Source: Candidatus Pelagibacter sp.
Lineage (GTDB): Bacteria; Pseudomonadota; Alphaproteobacteria; Pelagibacterales; Pelagibacteraceae
Direction: 5' to 3'
DNA: 22,949 nt
Assembly: GCA_028221385.1 (NCBI GenBank)
Contig: JAOIRP010000007.1
Span: 1-22,949, forward strand
The notes under the pieces are model-generated. The model saw only the letters and a program-made list of their open reading frames with translations. It was not told the DNA's origin and searched no databases. The translations under genes were made by a program, and so were the position numbers. Shown here in pieces: positions 15,398-22,949 of this stretch (within the stretch, counting starts at the first letter, position 1; every line of letters starts with the position of its first letter).

Positions 15398-16756
15398 ATG
15401 TTTGAAAACTTAACAAATAAATTCGAAGAAATTTTTTCTTCTTTAAAAAAAGCTCCGTCTCTAGATGAGAATCAAGTAGATGAAGGACTGAGAAATATTA
15501 GACAAGCTCTACTAGAGGCAGATGTATCTCTTGATGTTGCTAAAGATTTTATAACAAAAGTTAAACCAAAACTTTTAGGTCAAGAAATAATTAGATCAAC
15601 ATCACCAGGTGATATGGTTGTTAAAATTGTTTATGATGAACTAGTTGTTCTTCTAGGGGAAAGCAATACAGACATAAATTTAAATGCCGTTCCACCTGTC
15701 CCAATGATGTTGGTGGGCCTTCAAGGTTCTGGTAAAACTACGACAACGGCAAAATTAGCAAAGTATTTAGAGAAAAATAAAAAAAAGAAAATAATGATGG
15801 TCAGTCTTGACGTTTATAGACCAGCAGCACAAGAACAACTAAAATCCTTAGGTGAACAAAATAATATTTTGACTTTACCTATTATTGAAGGACAGTTACC
15901 AGCTGATATTTGTAGAAGAGCAGTGAGCGCTGCAAACTTAAATGGTGCTGAAATTATTTTATTTGATACTGCAGGAAGAACACAAATTGATCTTCAAATG
16001 ATGAGTGAAATTAAACAAATTGAAAATATAATAAATCCTACAGAGACATTTTTAGTTGCAGACTCTTTAACTGGTCAAGTTGCTGCGGAAGTTGCAAAAG
16101 AATTTAAAAATACAGTAAATCTAACAGGTATTGTTTTGACGAGAGCTGATGGTGACGCAAGAGGTGGAGCTGCAGTTAGTATGAAATATGTATCTCAAGT
16201 TCCAATTAAATTTTTAGGGGTAGGAGAAAAAATAGAAAATCTAGAGGTTTTTCACCCAGATAGAATCGCAAACAGAATACTTGGGATGGGAGACATAGTA
16301 ACTCTTGTTGAAAAAGCAGCAGAAGATCTTGGGGAAGAAAATATTAAAAAGGCGGAAGAGAATTTAAAAAAAGGCCAATTTTCAATGGAGGATTATCTAA
16401 CACAACTAAGACAAATGAAAAAAATGGGTGGTATAGAGGGAGTTATGTCGTTTATGCCAGGTATTTCTAAAATGAAATCACAAATGGATGCAGCAGGAAT
16501 TGATGAAAAAATTATTACTCTAAATGAAGCAATAATTTTATCTATGACAAAGAAAGAGAGAGAGAACCCCAAAGTTATCGATGGTTCTAGAAAAAAAAGA
16601 ATTGCTAATGGCTCTGGAACAGATGCGGCCACTATCAATAAATTGCTTAAGCAATTTAAAATGATGTCTGAAATGATGAAAAAGATGTCAAAAGGAAACC
16701 TGAAGGGTATGTCTGATAAAGGAATACCTCCAGAGCTACTAAATCAACTTAAATAA
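15398..16756 (+). CDS. ffh: Signal recognition particle protein Ffh
   Basis: A 452-residue SRP GTPase with N domain, G domain (P-loop [15 protein letters not shown] at about 107-121, [28 protein letters not shown]) and a methionine-rich M domain that binds signal sequences, including the RNA-binding motif [11 protein letters not shown]. It recognises signal peptides on ribosomes and pairs with FtsY. I chose ATG 15398, which gives the canonical N-terminus MFENLT; an in-frame GTG at 15371 would put nine extra residues inside the leader stem C. It heads a run of eight closely spaced genes. No 4.5S RNA gene was found in the window. Confidence 0.96.
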   Translation: MFENLTNKFEEIFSSLKKAPSLDENQVDEGLRNIRQALLEADVSLDVAKDFITKVKPKLLGQEIIRSTSPGDMVVKIVYDELVVLLGESNTDINLNAVPPVPMMLVGLQGSGKTTTTAKLAKYLEKNKKKKIMMVSLDVYRPAAQEQLKSLGEQNNILTLPIIEGQLPADICRRAVSAANLNGAEIILFDTAGRTQIDLQMMSEIKQIENIINPTETFLVADSLTGQVAAEVAKEFKNTVNLTGIVLTRADGDARGGAAVSMKYVSQVPIKFLGVGEKIENLEVFHPDRIANRILGMGDIVTLVEKAAEDLGEENIKKAEENLKKGQFSMEDYLTQLRQMKKMGGIEGVMSFMPGISKMKSQMDAAGIDEKIITLNEAIILSMTKKERENPKVIDGSRKKRIANGSGTDAATINKLLKQFKMMSEMMKKMSKGNLKGMSDKGIPPELLNQLK

Positions 16757-16773
16757 AAAATAAAGGAGAGAAA

Positions 16774-17235
16774 ATGTTAAAACTAAGATTATCAAGAGGC
16801 GGAACAAAAAAAAGACCAGTATACAAAGTTGTTGTTGCAGATAGCCGTTTTGCACGTGATGGAAGATTTATCGAAAAAGTAGGATTTTTTAATCCTCTTT
16901 TACCAAAAGATAAAAAAGAAAGAGTAGGACTTGAGGCAGAAAGAATTAAATATTGGTTAGGTCAAGGAGCACAACCAACAACAAGAGTGGCTAGAATTTT
17001 GGGAGAAAACGAATTGATGCCAATGCCTGCAAATGGAAATAATCCAAATAAAGCTATTCCTAAAAAGGAAAGAAAAAAAGAAGGTGATGAAGCGGCTTCT
17101 AAAGCAGACGCAGCACCAGCAGCAGAAGCTCCTAAAGCAGACGCAGCACCAGCAGCAGAAGCTCCTAAAGCAGACGCAGCACCAGCAGCAGAAGCTCCTA
17201 AAGCAGACGCAGCACCAAAAGAAGAGACTAAATAG
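16774..17235 (+). CDS. rpsP: 30S ribosomal protein S16 with repetitive C-terminal tail
   Basis: The N-terminal 80 or so residues are ordinary S16 ([40 protein letters not shown], then WLGQGAQPT). The total of 153 residues is nearly twice the E. coli length because of a lysine/alanine-rich tail from about residue 88. From Lys110 it consists of an 11-residue unit [11 protein letters not shown] three times plus a partial copy, ending in PKEETK. Long, low-complexity S16 tails are known in alphaproteobacteria, but the exact repeat at DNA level is notable. A strong ribosome site, AAGGAGAG, precedes the start. The gene ends 8 bp before trmD. Confidence 0.95.
   Translation: MLKLRLSRGGTKKRPVYKVVVADSRFARDGRFIEKVGFFNPLLPKDKKERVGLEAERIKYWLGQGAQPTTRVARILGENELMPMPANGNNPNKAIPKKERKKEGDEAASKADAAPAAEAPKADAAPAAEAPKADAAPAAEAPKADAAPKEETK
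17101..17217 (+). repeat. Exact 33-bp tandem repeat in the rpsP tail
   Basis: Three identical 33-bp units occupy 17101-17133, 17134-17166 and 17167-17199, followed by 18 bp of a fourth at 17200-17217. Each unit begins AAAGCAGACGCAGCACCAGC and is over 50% GC, clearly above the surroundings. As 33 is a multiple of three, copy-number change keeps the frame. Absence of even silent differences points to recent slippage or conversion. Confidence 0.95.
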
Positions 17236-17243
17236 TTGGATAC

Positions 17244-17930
17244 ATGTGGCGAGCCCAAATTTTTACACTTTATCCAGAAATTTATCCTGGTCTTCTAGGC
17301 AAAGGTCTTTACGGTAAGGCGTTACAAAATAAACTTTGGGACCTTACAGTTACCAACATTAGAGACGCTGCAGAAGATAAACACAAAACGGTAGACGACA
17401 CGCCTTTTGGTGGTGGTTCTGGCATGCTATTAAAAGCTGATGTTTTAGCTAAATCAATTGATCAAAATAAAAAAAAAAATGAAAGAATTTTTTATTTATC
17501 TCCAAAAGGAAAAAAGCTCGATCAAAAATTGGCCATAGAACTCTCAAAAGAAGAATCTATAAGTTTAATATGTGGCCATTTTGAAGGTGTTGATGAAAGA
17601 ATATTGAATACCCGTAACATAGAAGAACTTAGCATTGGTGATTTTATTTTGTCTGGAGGTGAAACAGCATCTTTTGTTGTTTTAGATAGTATATTAAGAT
17701 TATTACCTGGAGTTTTGGGAAACGAACAGTCTAAAAGTGAAGAGAGTTTTGAAAACGGTTTATTAGAATACCCTCAATACACAAAACCACAGATTTGGGA
17801 GCAAAAAAGCGTTCCAGATGTACTTTTATCTGGAGATCACTGTAAAATTAAAGACTGGCGTTTATCCCAATCAGAGGCTATAACACGCGTCCGAAGACCA
17901 GATTTGTGGAAAAAATATAAGAAAAATTAA
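17244..17930 (+). CDS. trmD: tRNA (guanine-37-N1)-methyltransferase TrmD
   Basis: This 228-residue SPOUT-knot enzyme methylates G37 next to the anticodon of tRNAs reading CCN, CUN and CGG codons, preventing +1 frameshifts. Family motifs are [14 protein letters not shown] at 51-64, [13 protein letters not shown] at 108-120, [10 protein letters not shown] at 131-140 and LLPGVLGNE at 153-161, which form the SAM-binding knot, then [10 protein letters not shown] and [10 protein letters not shown] with the catalytic Asp198 in SGDH. It starts 8 bp after rpsP, where rimM would normally intervene. No strong Shine-Dalgarno is seen, so translation may depend on coupling to rpsP. Confidence 0.95.
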   Translation: MWRAQIFTLYPEIYPGLLGKGLYGKALQNKLWDLTVTNIRDAAEDKHKTVDDTPFGGGSGMLLKADVLAKSIDQNKKKNERIFYLSPKGKKLDQKLAIELSKEESISLICGHFEGVDERILNTRNIEELSIGDFILSGGETASFVVLDSILRLLPGVLGNEQSKSEESFENGLLEYPQYTKPQIWEQKSVPDVLLSGDHCKIKDWRLSQSEAITRVRRPDLWKKYKKN

Positions 17931-17946
17931 ATTAATAAACATTAAT

Positions 17947-18441
17947 ATGAAAACTATTGAAGAAATTAATGCTCATAATGTTAAAAAAATATTAACTGAG
18001 AAAAAAATACCAGATTTTTTCCCAGGCGATGTTGTTAAAGTGGGTGTAAGAATTACTGAAGGTAAAAAAGAGAGAGTTCAATACTTTGAAGGTGTATGTA
18101 TCGCAAAAAAAAGTAGAGATTTAAATTCTTCATTTACTGTAAGAAAAATTTCATTTGGAGAAGGTGTTGAAAGAACTTTCCCTTTATACGGTACCGTTAT
18201 TGACTCAATTGTAGTTATTAGACACGGTAAAGTAAGAAGAGCAAAACTTTACTACTTAAGAGACAGAACAGGTAAATCAGCTAGAATTGCTGAAAAGATT
18301 AGAAAAAAAATTGGTATAGAAGTGGATGCAAAACCTGAAATGGTGACTGAAGAAACTTTAGCACCTGTTTCTTCAGAATCTGAAAAACAGCCTGAAAGTC
18401 AACCAGAACCAAAAACAGAAAGTTCTGAAGAAAAAAAATAA
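17947..18441 (+). CDS. rplS: 50S ribosomal protein L19 with acidic C-terminal tail
   Basis: Residues 1-121 are the usual L19 core ([39 protein letters not shown], then [20 protein letters not shown]). A further 43 residues are rich in Glu, Ser, Pro and Lys (ending [20 protein letters not shown]), unlike the roughly 115-residue E. coli protein. L19 sits at the subunit interface. The gene is the last of the translation block, and its stop codon lies within an AT palindrome immediately before leuC. Confidence 0.96.
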   Translation: MKTIEEINAHNVKKILTEKKIPDFFPGDVVKVGVRITEGKKERVQYFEGVCIAKKSRDLNSSFTVRKISFGEGVERTFPLYGTVIDSIVVIRHGKVRRAKLYYLRDRTGKSARIAEKIRKKIGIEVDAKPEMVTEETLAPVSSESEKQPESQPEPKTESSEEKK

Positions 18442-18450
18442 TTTTTTTTC

Positions 18451-19854
18451 ATGGCCCTAACTCTTTATGATAAAATCTGGAATGATCATTTAGTTGATCA
18501 GCAAAGTGATGGGACAGCATTGCTATTTGTAGATAGACATTTAGTTCACGAAGTAACCAGCCCTCAGGCATTTGAAGGTTTAAGAAATTCAAAGAGAAAA
18601 GTAAGACAGCCAAACTTAACATTGGCAGTAGCTGACCATAATGTTCCAACTACAGACAGAACAAAAGGAATAGCTGATCAGGAGTCAAAAATTCAAGTAG
18701 ATACACTAGAAAAAAATTGTAAGGAGTTTGGAGTTCAGTATTTAGGTATGGATGACAAAAGACAGGGCATAGTTCATATCATTGGACCAGAACAAGGTTT
18801 TACACAACCAGGAACAGTAATTGTTTGTGGAGACAGTCATACAGCAACTCATGGTGCATTTGGTGCCTTAGCGTTTGGAATTGGAACTTCAGAAGTAGAA
18901 CATGTTTTGGCTACCCAGACTCTTGTTCAAAAGAAAGCAAAAAATTTTAGAATTAATGTTAATGGTAAACTTCCAGTTGGTGTTACCTCAAAAGATGTAA
19001 TACTTCAAATTATTGGAAAAATTGGAACAGCAGGCGGCACAGGATCTGTAATAGAATATGCAGGAAGTTTAATTTCAGCTTTAAGCGTAGAACAAAGAAT
19101 GACGATTTGTAATATGACAATAGAGGGAGGTGCAAGAGCAGGTTTAATTGCTCCAGATGAAAAAATTATTGAATATTTAAAAAATAAACCAATGTCGCCT
19201 AAGAATGAAAACTGGAACAAGGCAATTGAATATTGGAAAAATTTAAAAACTGACAAAGATGCAAAATTTGATAAAGAAATAAGTTTAGCTGCTGAAGATA
19301 TTTTACCAATGATTACATGGGGAACTTCTCCTCAAGATGTTATTACTATAGATGAAAAAGTTCCAAATCCTGAAAAAGAAAAAGATGTAGATAGAAAAAA
19401 CTCTATTGAGAGGTCATTAAAATACATGGGCCTGAAGCCTGATACTTTAGCAAAAGATATAAAGATAGATAAGGTCTTTATTGGAAGCTGTACTAATGGA
19501 CGAATTGAAGATTTAAGAGAAGCGGCAGAAATTTTAAAAGATAAGAAAAAAGCCTCGCACGTACATGCAATGGTAGTTCCAGGATCTGGATTGGTTAAAG
19601 AGCAAGCAGAACAGGAAGGACTTGATAAAATTTTTACAAATTCAGGCTTTGAATGGAGAGAGCCAGGGTGCTCGATGTGTCTTGCGATGAATGCAGATAA
19701 GTTAAAGCCAGAAGAAAGATGTGCCTCAACTTCAAATCGAAATTTTGAGGGTAGACAGGGTAGAGGTGGAAGAACTCATTTAGTCAGTCCAGGAATGGCA
19801 GCAGCTGCCGCTATTTCAGGTAATTTGGACGATGTTAGAAAGTACCAGAAATAA
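18451..19854 (+). CDS. leuC: 3-isopropylmalate dehydratase large subunit LeuC
   Basis: A complete 467-residue aconitase-family subunit. The [4Fe-4S] ligands are Cys347 (FIGSCTNGR), Cys407 and Cys410 ([11 protein letters not shown]), at positions equivalent to E. coli LeuC. Substrate and structural motifs ADHNVPT (61-67), [19 protein letters not shown] (127-145) and [18 protein letters not shown] near the end are intact. With LeuD it isomerises 2-isopropylmalate to 3-isopropylmalate in leucine synthesis. It starts 9 bp after rplS without a Shine-Dalgarno or obvious promoter. The linkage rplS-leuCDB is common in alphaproteobacteria. Confidence 0.97.
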   Translation: MALTLYDKIWNDHLVDQQSDGTALLFVDRHLVHEVTSPQAFEGLRNSKRKVRQPNLTLAVADHNVPTTDRTKGIADQESKIQVDTLEKNCKEFGVQYLGMDDKRQGIVHIIGPEQGFTQPGTVIVCGDSHTATHGAFGALAFGIGTSEVEHVLATQTLVQKKAKNFRINVNGKLPVGVTSKDVILQIIGKIGTAGGTGSVIEYAGSLISALSVEQRMTICNMTIEGGARAGLIAPDEKIIEYLKNKPMSPKNENWNKAIEYWKNLKTDKDAKFDKEISLAAEDILPMITWGTSPQDVITIDEKVPNPEKEKDVDRKNSIERSLKYMGLKPDTLAKDIKIDKVFIGSCTNGRIEDLREAAEILKDKKKASHVHAMVVPGSGLVKEQAEQEGLDKIFTNSGFEWREPGCSMCLAMNADKLKPEERCASTSNRNFEGRQGRGGRTHLVSPGMAAAAAISGNLDDVRKYQK

Positions 19855-19855
19855 A

Positions 19856-20461
19856 ATGCAAAAATTTAATTCATTAAAAAGTATTCCTGCGTATTTACCA
19901 ATTGTAAATATTGATACAGATATGATTATTCCCAAACAATTTTTAAAGACAATTAAAAGAACTGGGTTAGGTAAAAATTTATTTTTTGAAATGAGATATG
20001 ATGATCAAGGAAATGAAATTAAAGATTTTACACTAAATCAAGAACCGTATAATCAATCTAAAATATTAATTGCTGGCAAAAATTTTGGATGCGGCTCGTC
20101 AAGAGAGCATGCGCCTTGGGCATTATTAGACTTTGGAATTACGTGTGTAATTAGCTCAAGTTATGCTGATATATTTTATAGCAATTGTTTTAAAAATGGA
20201 ATTTTACCAATAATTTTAGAGGAGGAAAAAATTAAAGAATTATCTGAATATTCAAAAAGAAAAGAAGAAATCTCAATAGACCTAACTGATGAAAAGATTA
20301 TTTTTGGAAACAATGAAATTAAATTTAATATTGATCCTTTTAAAAAAAAATGTTTATTAGAAGGCTTGGATGATATTGCGCTTTCTTTAGCCAAAGAAGA
20401 TAAAATCGATGATTTTGAAAAAAATTTAAAAAAAGATAAACCTTGGATATTTAATGATTAA
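19856..20461 (+). CDS. leuD: 3-isopropylmalate dehydratase small subunit LeuD
   Basis: The 201-residue swivel domain of isopropylmalate isomerase. Key motifs are [14 protein letters not shown] at 18-31 and [15 protein letters not shown] at 76-90, which contact the substrate, then [20 protein letters not shown] start it at ATG 19856 (MQKFNSL, the usual N-terminus), one base after the leuC stop; an upstream in-frame TTG at 19832 would overlap leuC needlessly. Its stop overlaps the leuB start by 8 bp. Confidence 0.96.
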   Translation: MQKFNSLKSIPAYLPIVNIDTDMIIPKQFLKTIKRTGLGKNLFFEMRYDDQGNEIKDFTLNQEPYNQSKILIAGKNFGCGSSREHAPWALLDFGITCVISSSYADIFYSNCFKNGILPIILEEEKIKELSEYSKRKEEISIDLTDEKIIFGNNEIKFNIDPFKKKCLLEGLDDIALSLAKEDKIDDFEKNLKKDKPWIFND

Positions 20462-21560
20462 AGTTAAAAAAAGAAAAATTTTGTTGTTACCTGGTGATGG
20501 TATTGGTCCTGAGGTAATACAAGAGGTAAAAAAAGTTATTGAATGGTTTAATTCCAATAAATCTTTAGATTTTGAAATTGATCAAGATTTAGCAGGAGGC
20601 TGTTCTTTTGATAAACATGGAACTCCAATTACAGATGAAGTTTTTTATAAAGCTCTTGAAAGTGAAGTCGTAATGTTAGGGGCAGTCGGTGGACCTAAGT
20701 GGGATAATTTAGATTTCTCTAAAAAACCTGAAAGAGCATTATTAAAATTAAGAAAAGAATTGAAATTATTTGCTAATTTAAGACCTGCAATATGTTTTGA
20801 GCAATTAGTAGATGCGTCAACACTCAAATCTGAAATTGTGTCAGGCTTAGACATTATGATAGTTAGAGAGTTAACGGGAGGAATCTATTTTGGAGAACCA
20901 AGAGGAATTAAACCAATCGAAAATGGAGAAAGAAAAGGTATTAATACTCATACTTATACCACTAGTGAAATAGTTAGAGTTGCAAGAGTAGCTTTTGATT
21001 TAGCAAAAAAAAGATCAAATAAAGTTACTTCGTGTGAAAAGTCAAATGTAATGGAAGCAGGTCAACTTTGGAGAGAAGAAGTCCAAGAACTTCATGATAA
21101 AGAATATAAGGATGTAGAATTAAGCCATATGCTTGCTGACAATTGTGCAATGCAACTTTTAAGAAATCCAAAACAATTTGACGTAATAGTTACAGATAAT
21201 TTATTTGGAGATATGCTTTCAGATCAAGCTTCAATGTTAACAGGATCATTAGGGCTATTACCATCAGCTTCACTTGGAGCAAAAAATAAAGATGGAGAGA
21301 TGAGGGCAATGTATGAACCTATTCATGGATCCGCGCCAGATATAGCAGGAAAAGGTATCGCAAATCCGATTGCATCAATTTTGAGCTTTGCAATGGCACT
21401 TAGATATTCTTTAGATCTAGACAATGAGGCTGATGCTTTAGAAAAAGCAGTTCAAGAAGTGTTAAATGATGGCCTAAGAACCAAAGATATATTGTCAAAA
21501 GGCACAAAAGAAGCATCAACATCTGACATGGGCGATGCGATAATTTCAAAATTGCAATAA
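20454..21560 (+). CDS. leuB: 3-isopropylmalate dehydrogenase LeuB
   Basis: This 368-residue NAD-dependent enzyme oxidises and decarboxylates 3-isopropylmalate to 2-oxoisocaproate. It has PGDGIGPEV at 13-21, [15 protein letters not shown] from 137 with catalytic Tyr145, the cofactor/metal region [16 protein letters not shown] (Asp248, Asp253, Asp257) and [18 protein letters not shown], the NAD-binding segment. Length and residues are normal. The start overlaps leuD by 8 bp. With leuC and leuD it gives the common mid-steps of leucine synthesis; leuA is not in the window. Confidence 0.97.
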   Translation: MIKVKKRKILLLPGDGIGPEVIQEVKKVIEWFNSNKSLDFEIDQDLAGGCSFDKHGTPITDEVFYKALESEVVMLGAVGGPKWDNLDFSKKPERALLKLRKELKLFANLRPAICFEQLVDASTLKSEIVSGLDIMIVRELTGGIYFGEPRGIKPIENGERKGINTHTYTTSEIVRVARVAFDLAKKRSNKVTSCEKSNVMEAGQLWREEVQELHDKEYKDVELSHMLADNCAMQLLRNPKQFDVIVTDNLFGDMLSDQASMLTGSLGLLPSASLGAKNKDGEMRAMYEPIHGSAPDIAGKGIANPIASILSFAMALRYSLDLDNEADALEKAVQEVLNDGLRTKDILSKGTKEASTSDMGDAIISKLQ

Positions 21561-21563
21561 TTC

Positions 21564-21576
21564 TAGAATTATTCTA
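21564..21576. other. Short AT inverted repeat after leuB
   Basis: TAGAAT-T-ATTCTA forms an exact 6-bp inverted repeat in the 26-bp gap between leuB and the next gene. It lacks GC and a T run, so it is a poor terminator; it could be a weak protein-binding site or chance in an AT-rich gap. Confidence 0.25.
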
Positions 21577-21586
21577 AAGTTCCGGA

Positions 21587-22949
21587 ATGCCAAATTACAC
21601 AGCACCTGTTGAAGATATGATGTTTCTTTTTGAAAAATTAAGAAATAATAAAAATTATAATGAAATTGAAAAATATAAAGAGGTAAATACAGAACTTGTA
21701 AAAGATATCTTAGTTGAAGCAGCAAAAATTAATGAGAATCTAATTCTACCATTGGCAAAATCAGGAGATGAAAATCCAACTGTTTTGGAAAATGGTGTGG
21801 TTAGAACACCACCAGGTTATAAAGAGGCTTATTCAAAGTATATAGAGGATGGCTGGACTTCACTTTCATGTGATCCTAAATATGGTGGGCAAGGAATGCC
21901 AAAAACTGTAAGTGCTTTTTTTGATGAAATGCTTTCTTCGGCAAGTCTATCTTTTAAACTTTACAGCGAACTAAGTATCGGTGCCTACAATTGTATTTCA
22001 CATCACGCAACCGAAGAAATAAAAGATAAATACTTACCGAAAATGGTAGAAGGAAAGTGGAGTGGCACAATGTGTCTTACAGAACCTGTTTGTGGAACTG
22101 ATTTGGGGCTTTTAAAAACAAAAGCAGTAGAACAATCAGATGGAACTTTTAAATTAAGTGGCCAAAAAATTTTTATTACCTCAGGTGATCATGATTTAAC
22201 AGAAAATATTATTCATTTAGTAATTGCAAGAGCAGCTGACTCTCCAGCTGGAACAAAGGGGATAAGTTTATTTTTGGTACCTAAATTTATTGTAAATGAA
22301 GATGGTTCTGTTGGAGCTAGAAATGGGATTTCGACAGGATCTATAGAAAGCAAAATGGGAATAAAAGGATCTGCTACTTGTGTATTAAATTTTGATGATG
22401 CAGTTGGTTATATGATTGGATCAAAGAATAAAGGTTTAAATGCAATGTTTACCATGATGAATCTAGAAAGAATTGTTGTTGGAATACAAGGATTAGGAAT
22501 TTCTGAAATTGCATATCAAAATTCTTTAAGTTATGCGAAAGAGAGAAAACAGGGAAAAACAAATAATACAAAATCAACTAACGGTGCAGATTTTATCATT
22601 GAACATGCTGATATTAAAAAATCTTTGCTTAATATGAAATCTATCATTGAAGGTGAGAGAGCTTTATGTTTTTGGCTGTCTCAACAAACAGAAGTTAGTC
22701 TTTATCACCCAGATGAAAAAGTTAAACAAGAAGCTTCAGATCTTGTTTCCTTAATGACACCAGTAGTTAAAACAATGTTTACTGACATGGGAATGGAAAT
22801 AACAAGTGAAGCAATGCAGGTTCATGGTGGCTATGGATACACAAAAGATCAAGGAATAGAACAACTTTATAGAGATAATAGAATTACGCCAATTTATGAA
22901 GGGACTAACTCTGTCCAAGCAGCAGATTTAGTATTTAGAAAATTAGTTA
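21587..22949 (+). CDS. Acyl-CoA dehydrogenase, long DmdC-like type (3' end outside window)
   Basis: From ATG 21587 the frame is open for 454 codons to the window edge, so the C-terminus is missing. The N-terminus MPNYTAPVEDMMFLFEKL is typical of the roughly 590-residue acyl-CoA dehydrogenases that include DmdC, 3-methylmercaptopropionyl-CoA dehydrogenase of DMSP breakdown. FAD and substrate motifs are CLTEPVCGTDLG, FITSGDHD, EAMQVHGGYGYTKD and the catalytic base Glu438 in IYEGTNS, matching the Glu position of this group. It oxidises a CoA thioester to the 2,3-enoyl form and passes electrons to ETF. DmdC function is suggestive only; a branched- or straight-chain acyl-CoA is also possible. It lies 26 bp after leuB. 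Confidence 0.85.
   Translation, partial: MPNYTAPVEDMMFLFEKLRNNKNYNEIEKYKEVNTELVKDILVEAAKINENLILPLAKSGDENPTVLENGVVRTPPGYKEAYSKYIEDGWTSLSCDPKYGGQGMPKTVSAFFDEMLSSASLSFKLYSELSIGAYNCISHHATEEIKDKYLPKMVEGKWSGTMCLTEPVCGTDLGLLKTKAVEQSDGTFKLSGQKIFITSGDHDLTENIIHLVIARAADSPAGTKGISLFLVPKFIVNEDGSVGARNGISTGSIESKMGIKGSATCVLNFDDAVGYMIGSKNKGLNAMFTMMNLERIVVGIQGLGISEIAYQNSLSYAKERKQGKTNNTKSTNGADFIIEHADIKKSLLNMKSIIEGERALCFWLSQQTEVSLYHPDEKVKQEASDLVSLMTPVVKTMFTDMGMEITSEAMQVHGGYGYTKDQGIEQLYRDNRITPIYEGTNSVQAADLVFRKLV

Noticed and set aside
17101..17217. CRISPR array
   Set aside because: The copies are directly adjacent with no spacers and are coding within rpsP.
16962..17258. 98-residue Ala/Gly/Ser-rich open frame on the minus strand
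   Set aside because: It is the antisense reading of the rpsP tail repeat; the repetitive GC-rich DNA removes stops in several frames. No start signals or family motifs.
17033..17317. Gln/Lys/His-rich open frame on the plus strand across the rpsP-trmD junction
   Set aside because: A different-frame reading of the 33-bp repeat, overlapping two well-supported genes.
19832..19855. TTG start for leuD at 19832
   Set aside because: It would overlap leuC; ATG 19856 gives the usual LeuD N-terminus one base after the leuC stop.

Overview
The window is AT-rich (roughly 30% GC by eye), extremely compact and colinear with alphaproteobacterial gene orders (ffh-rpsP-trmD-rplS followed by leuC-leuD-leuB; ftsY with dapF; S16 and L19 with long C-terminal tails). 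Gaps between genes are mostly 1-40 bp or are overlaps, there are no insertion sequences, CRISPR arrays, prophage genes, tRNAs or rRNAs, and carbon acquisition relies on a TRAP transporter. This fits a streamlined marine SAR11 (Pelagibacter-like) genome. That assignment is inference from style and content, not from a marker-gene comparison.

Region 1 (18-7878, + strand) starts with a PagL-like outer-membrane lipid A deacylase and continues as a 2-hydroxy-acid / glyoxylate catabolic cassette: an FMN-dependent alpha-hydroxyacid dehydrogenase, a PLP aminotransferase, the three glycolate oxidase subunits GlcD, GlcE and GlcF, and a glyoxylate/hydroxypyruvate reductase-type D-2-hydroxyacid dehydrogenase. 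Together they can oxidise lactate or glycolate into the respiratory chain, aminate the resulting 2-oxo acid (glyoxylate to glycine is the attractive case) and reduce excess glyoxylate.

Region 2 (7879-13482, + strand) is a tripartite TRAP transporter of the mannitol/chloroaromatic (FcbT/TakP-like) branch. Its Tat-exported binding protein has its own leader with a perfect 16-bp palindrome and is separated from the membrane subunits by a strong intrinsic terminator. An amidase-signature hydrolase, a 59-residue two-helix membrane protein and a membrane-anchored alpha/beta hydrolase follow in overlapping order. Position beside the glycolate/lactate genes suggests, but does not prove, a small 2-hydroxy or 2-oxo acid as the substrate.

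Region 3 (13495-15236, - strand) holds ftsY (SRP receptor) and dapF (lysine/peptidoglycan precursor). Region 4 (15237-15397) is the divergent gap, which carries a structured RNA leader for ffh. Region 5 (15398-22949, + strand) is ffh, rpsP, trmD, rplS, leuC, leuD, leuB and a truncated-by-window acyl-CoA dehydrogenase of the long DmdC-like type. Gaps here are 26 bp or less, so one long transcript could join protein targeting, ribosome biogenesis and leucine synthesis. rimM, usually between rpsP and trmD, is missing, and rpsP ends in an exact 33-bp tandem repeat.

No stretch over 300 bases lacks a gene. I do not see a clearly new enzymatic or defence system. The most useful leads are the ffh leader, the control elements of the TRAP operon, the unlisted small membrane protein, the rpsP repeat and the missing rimM.
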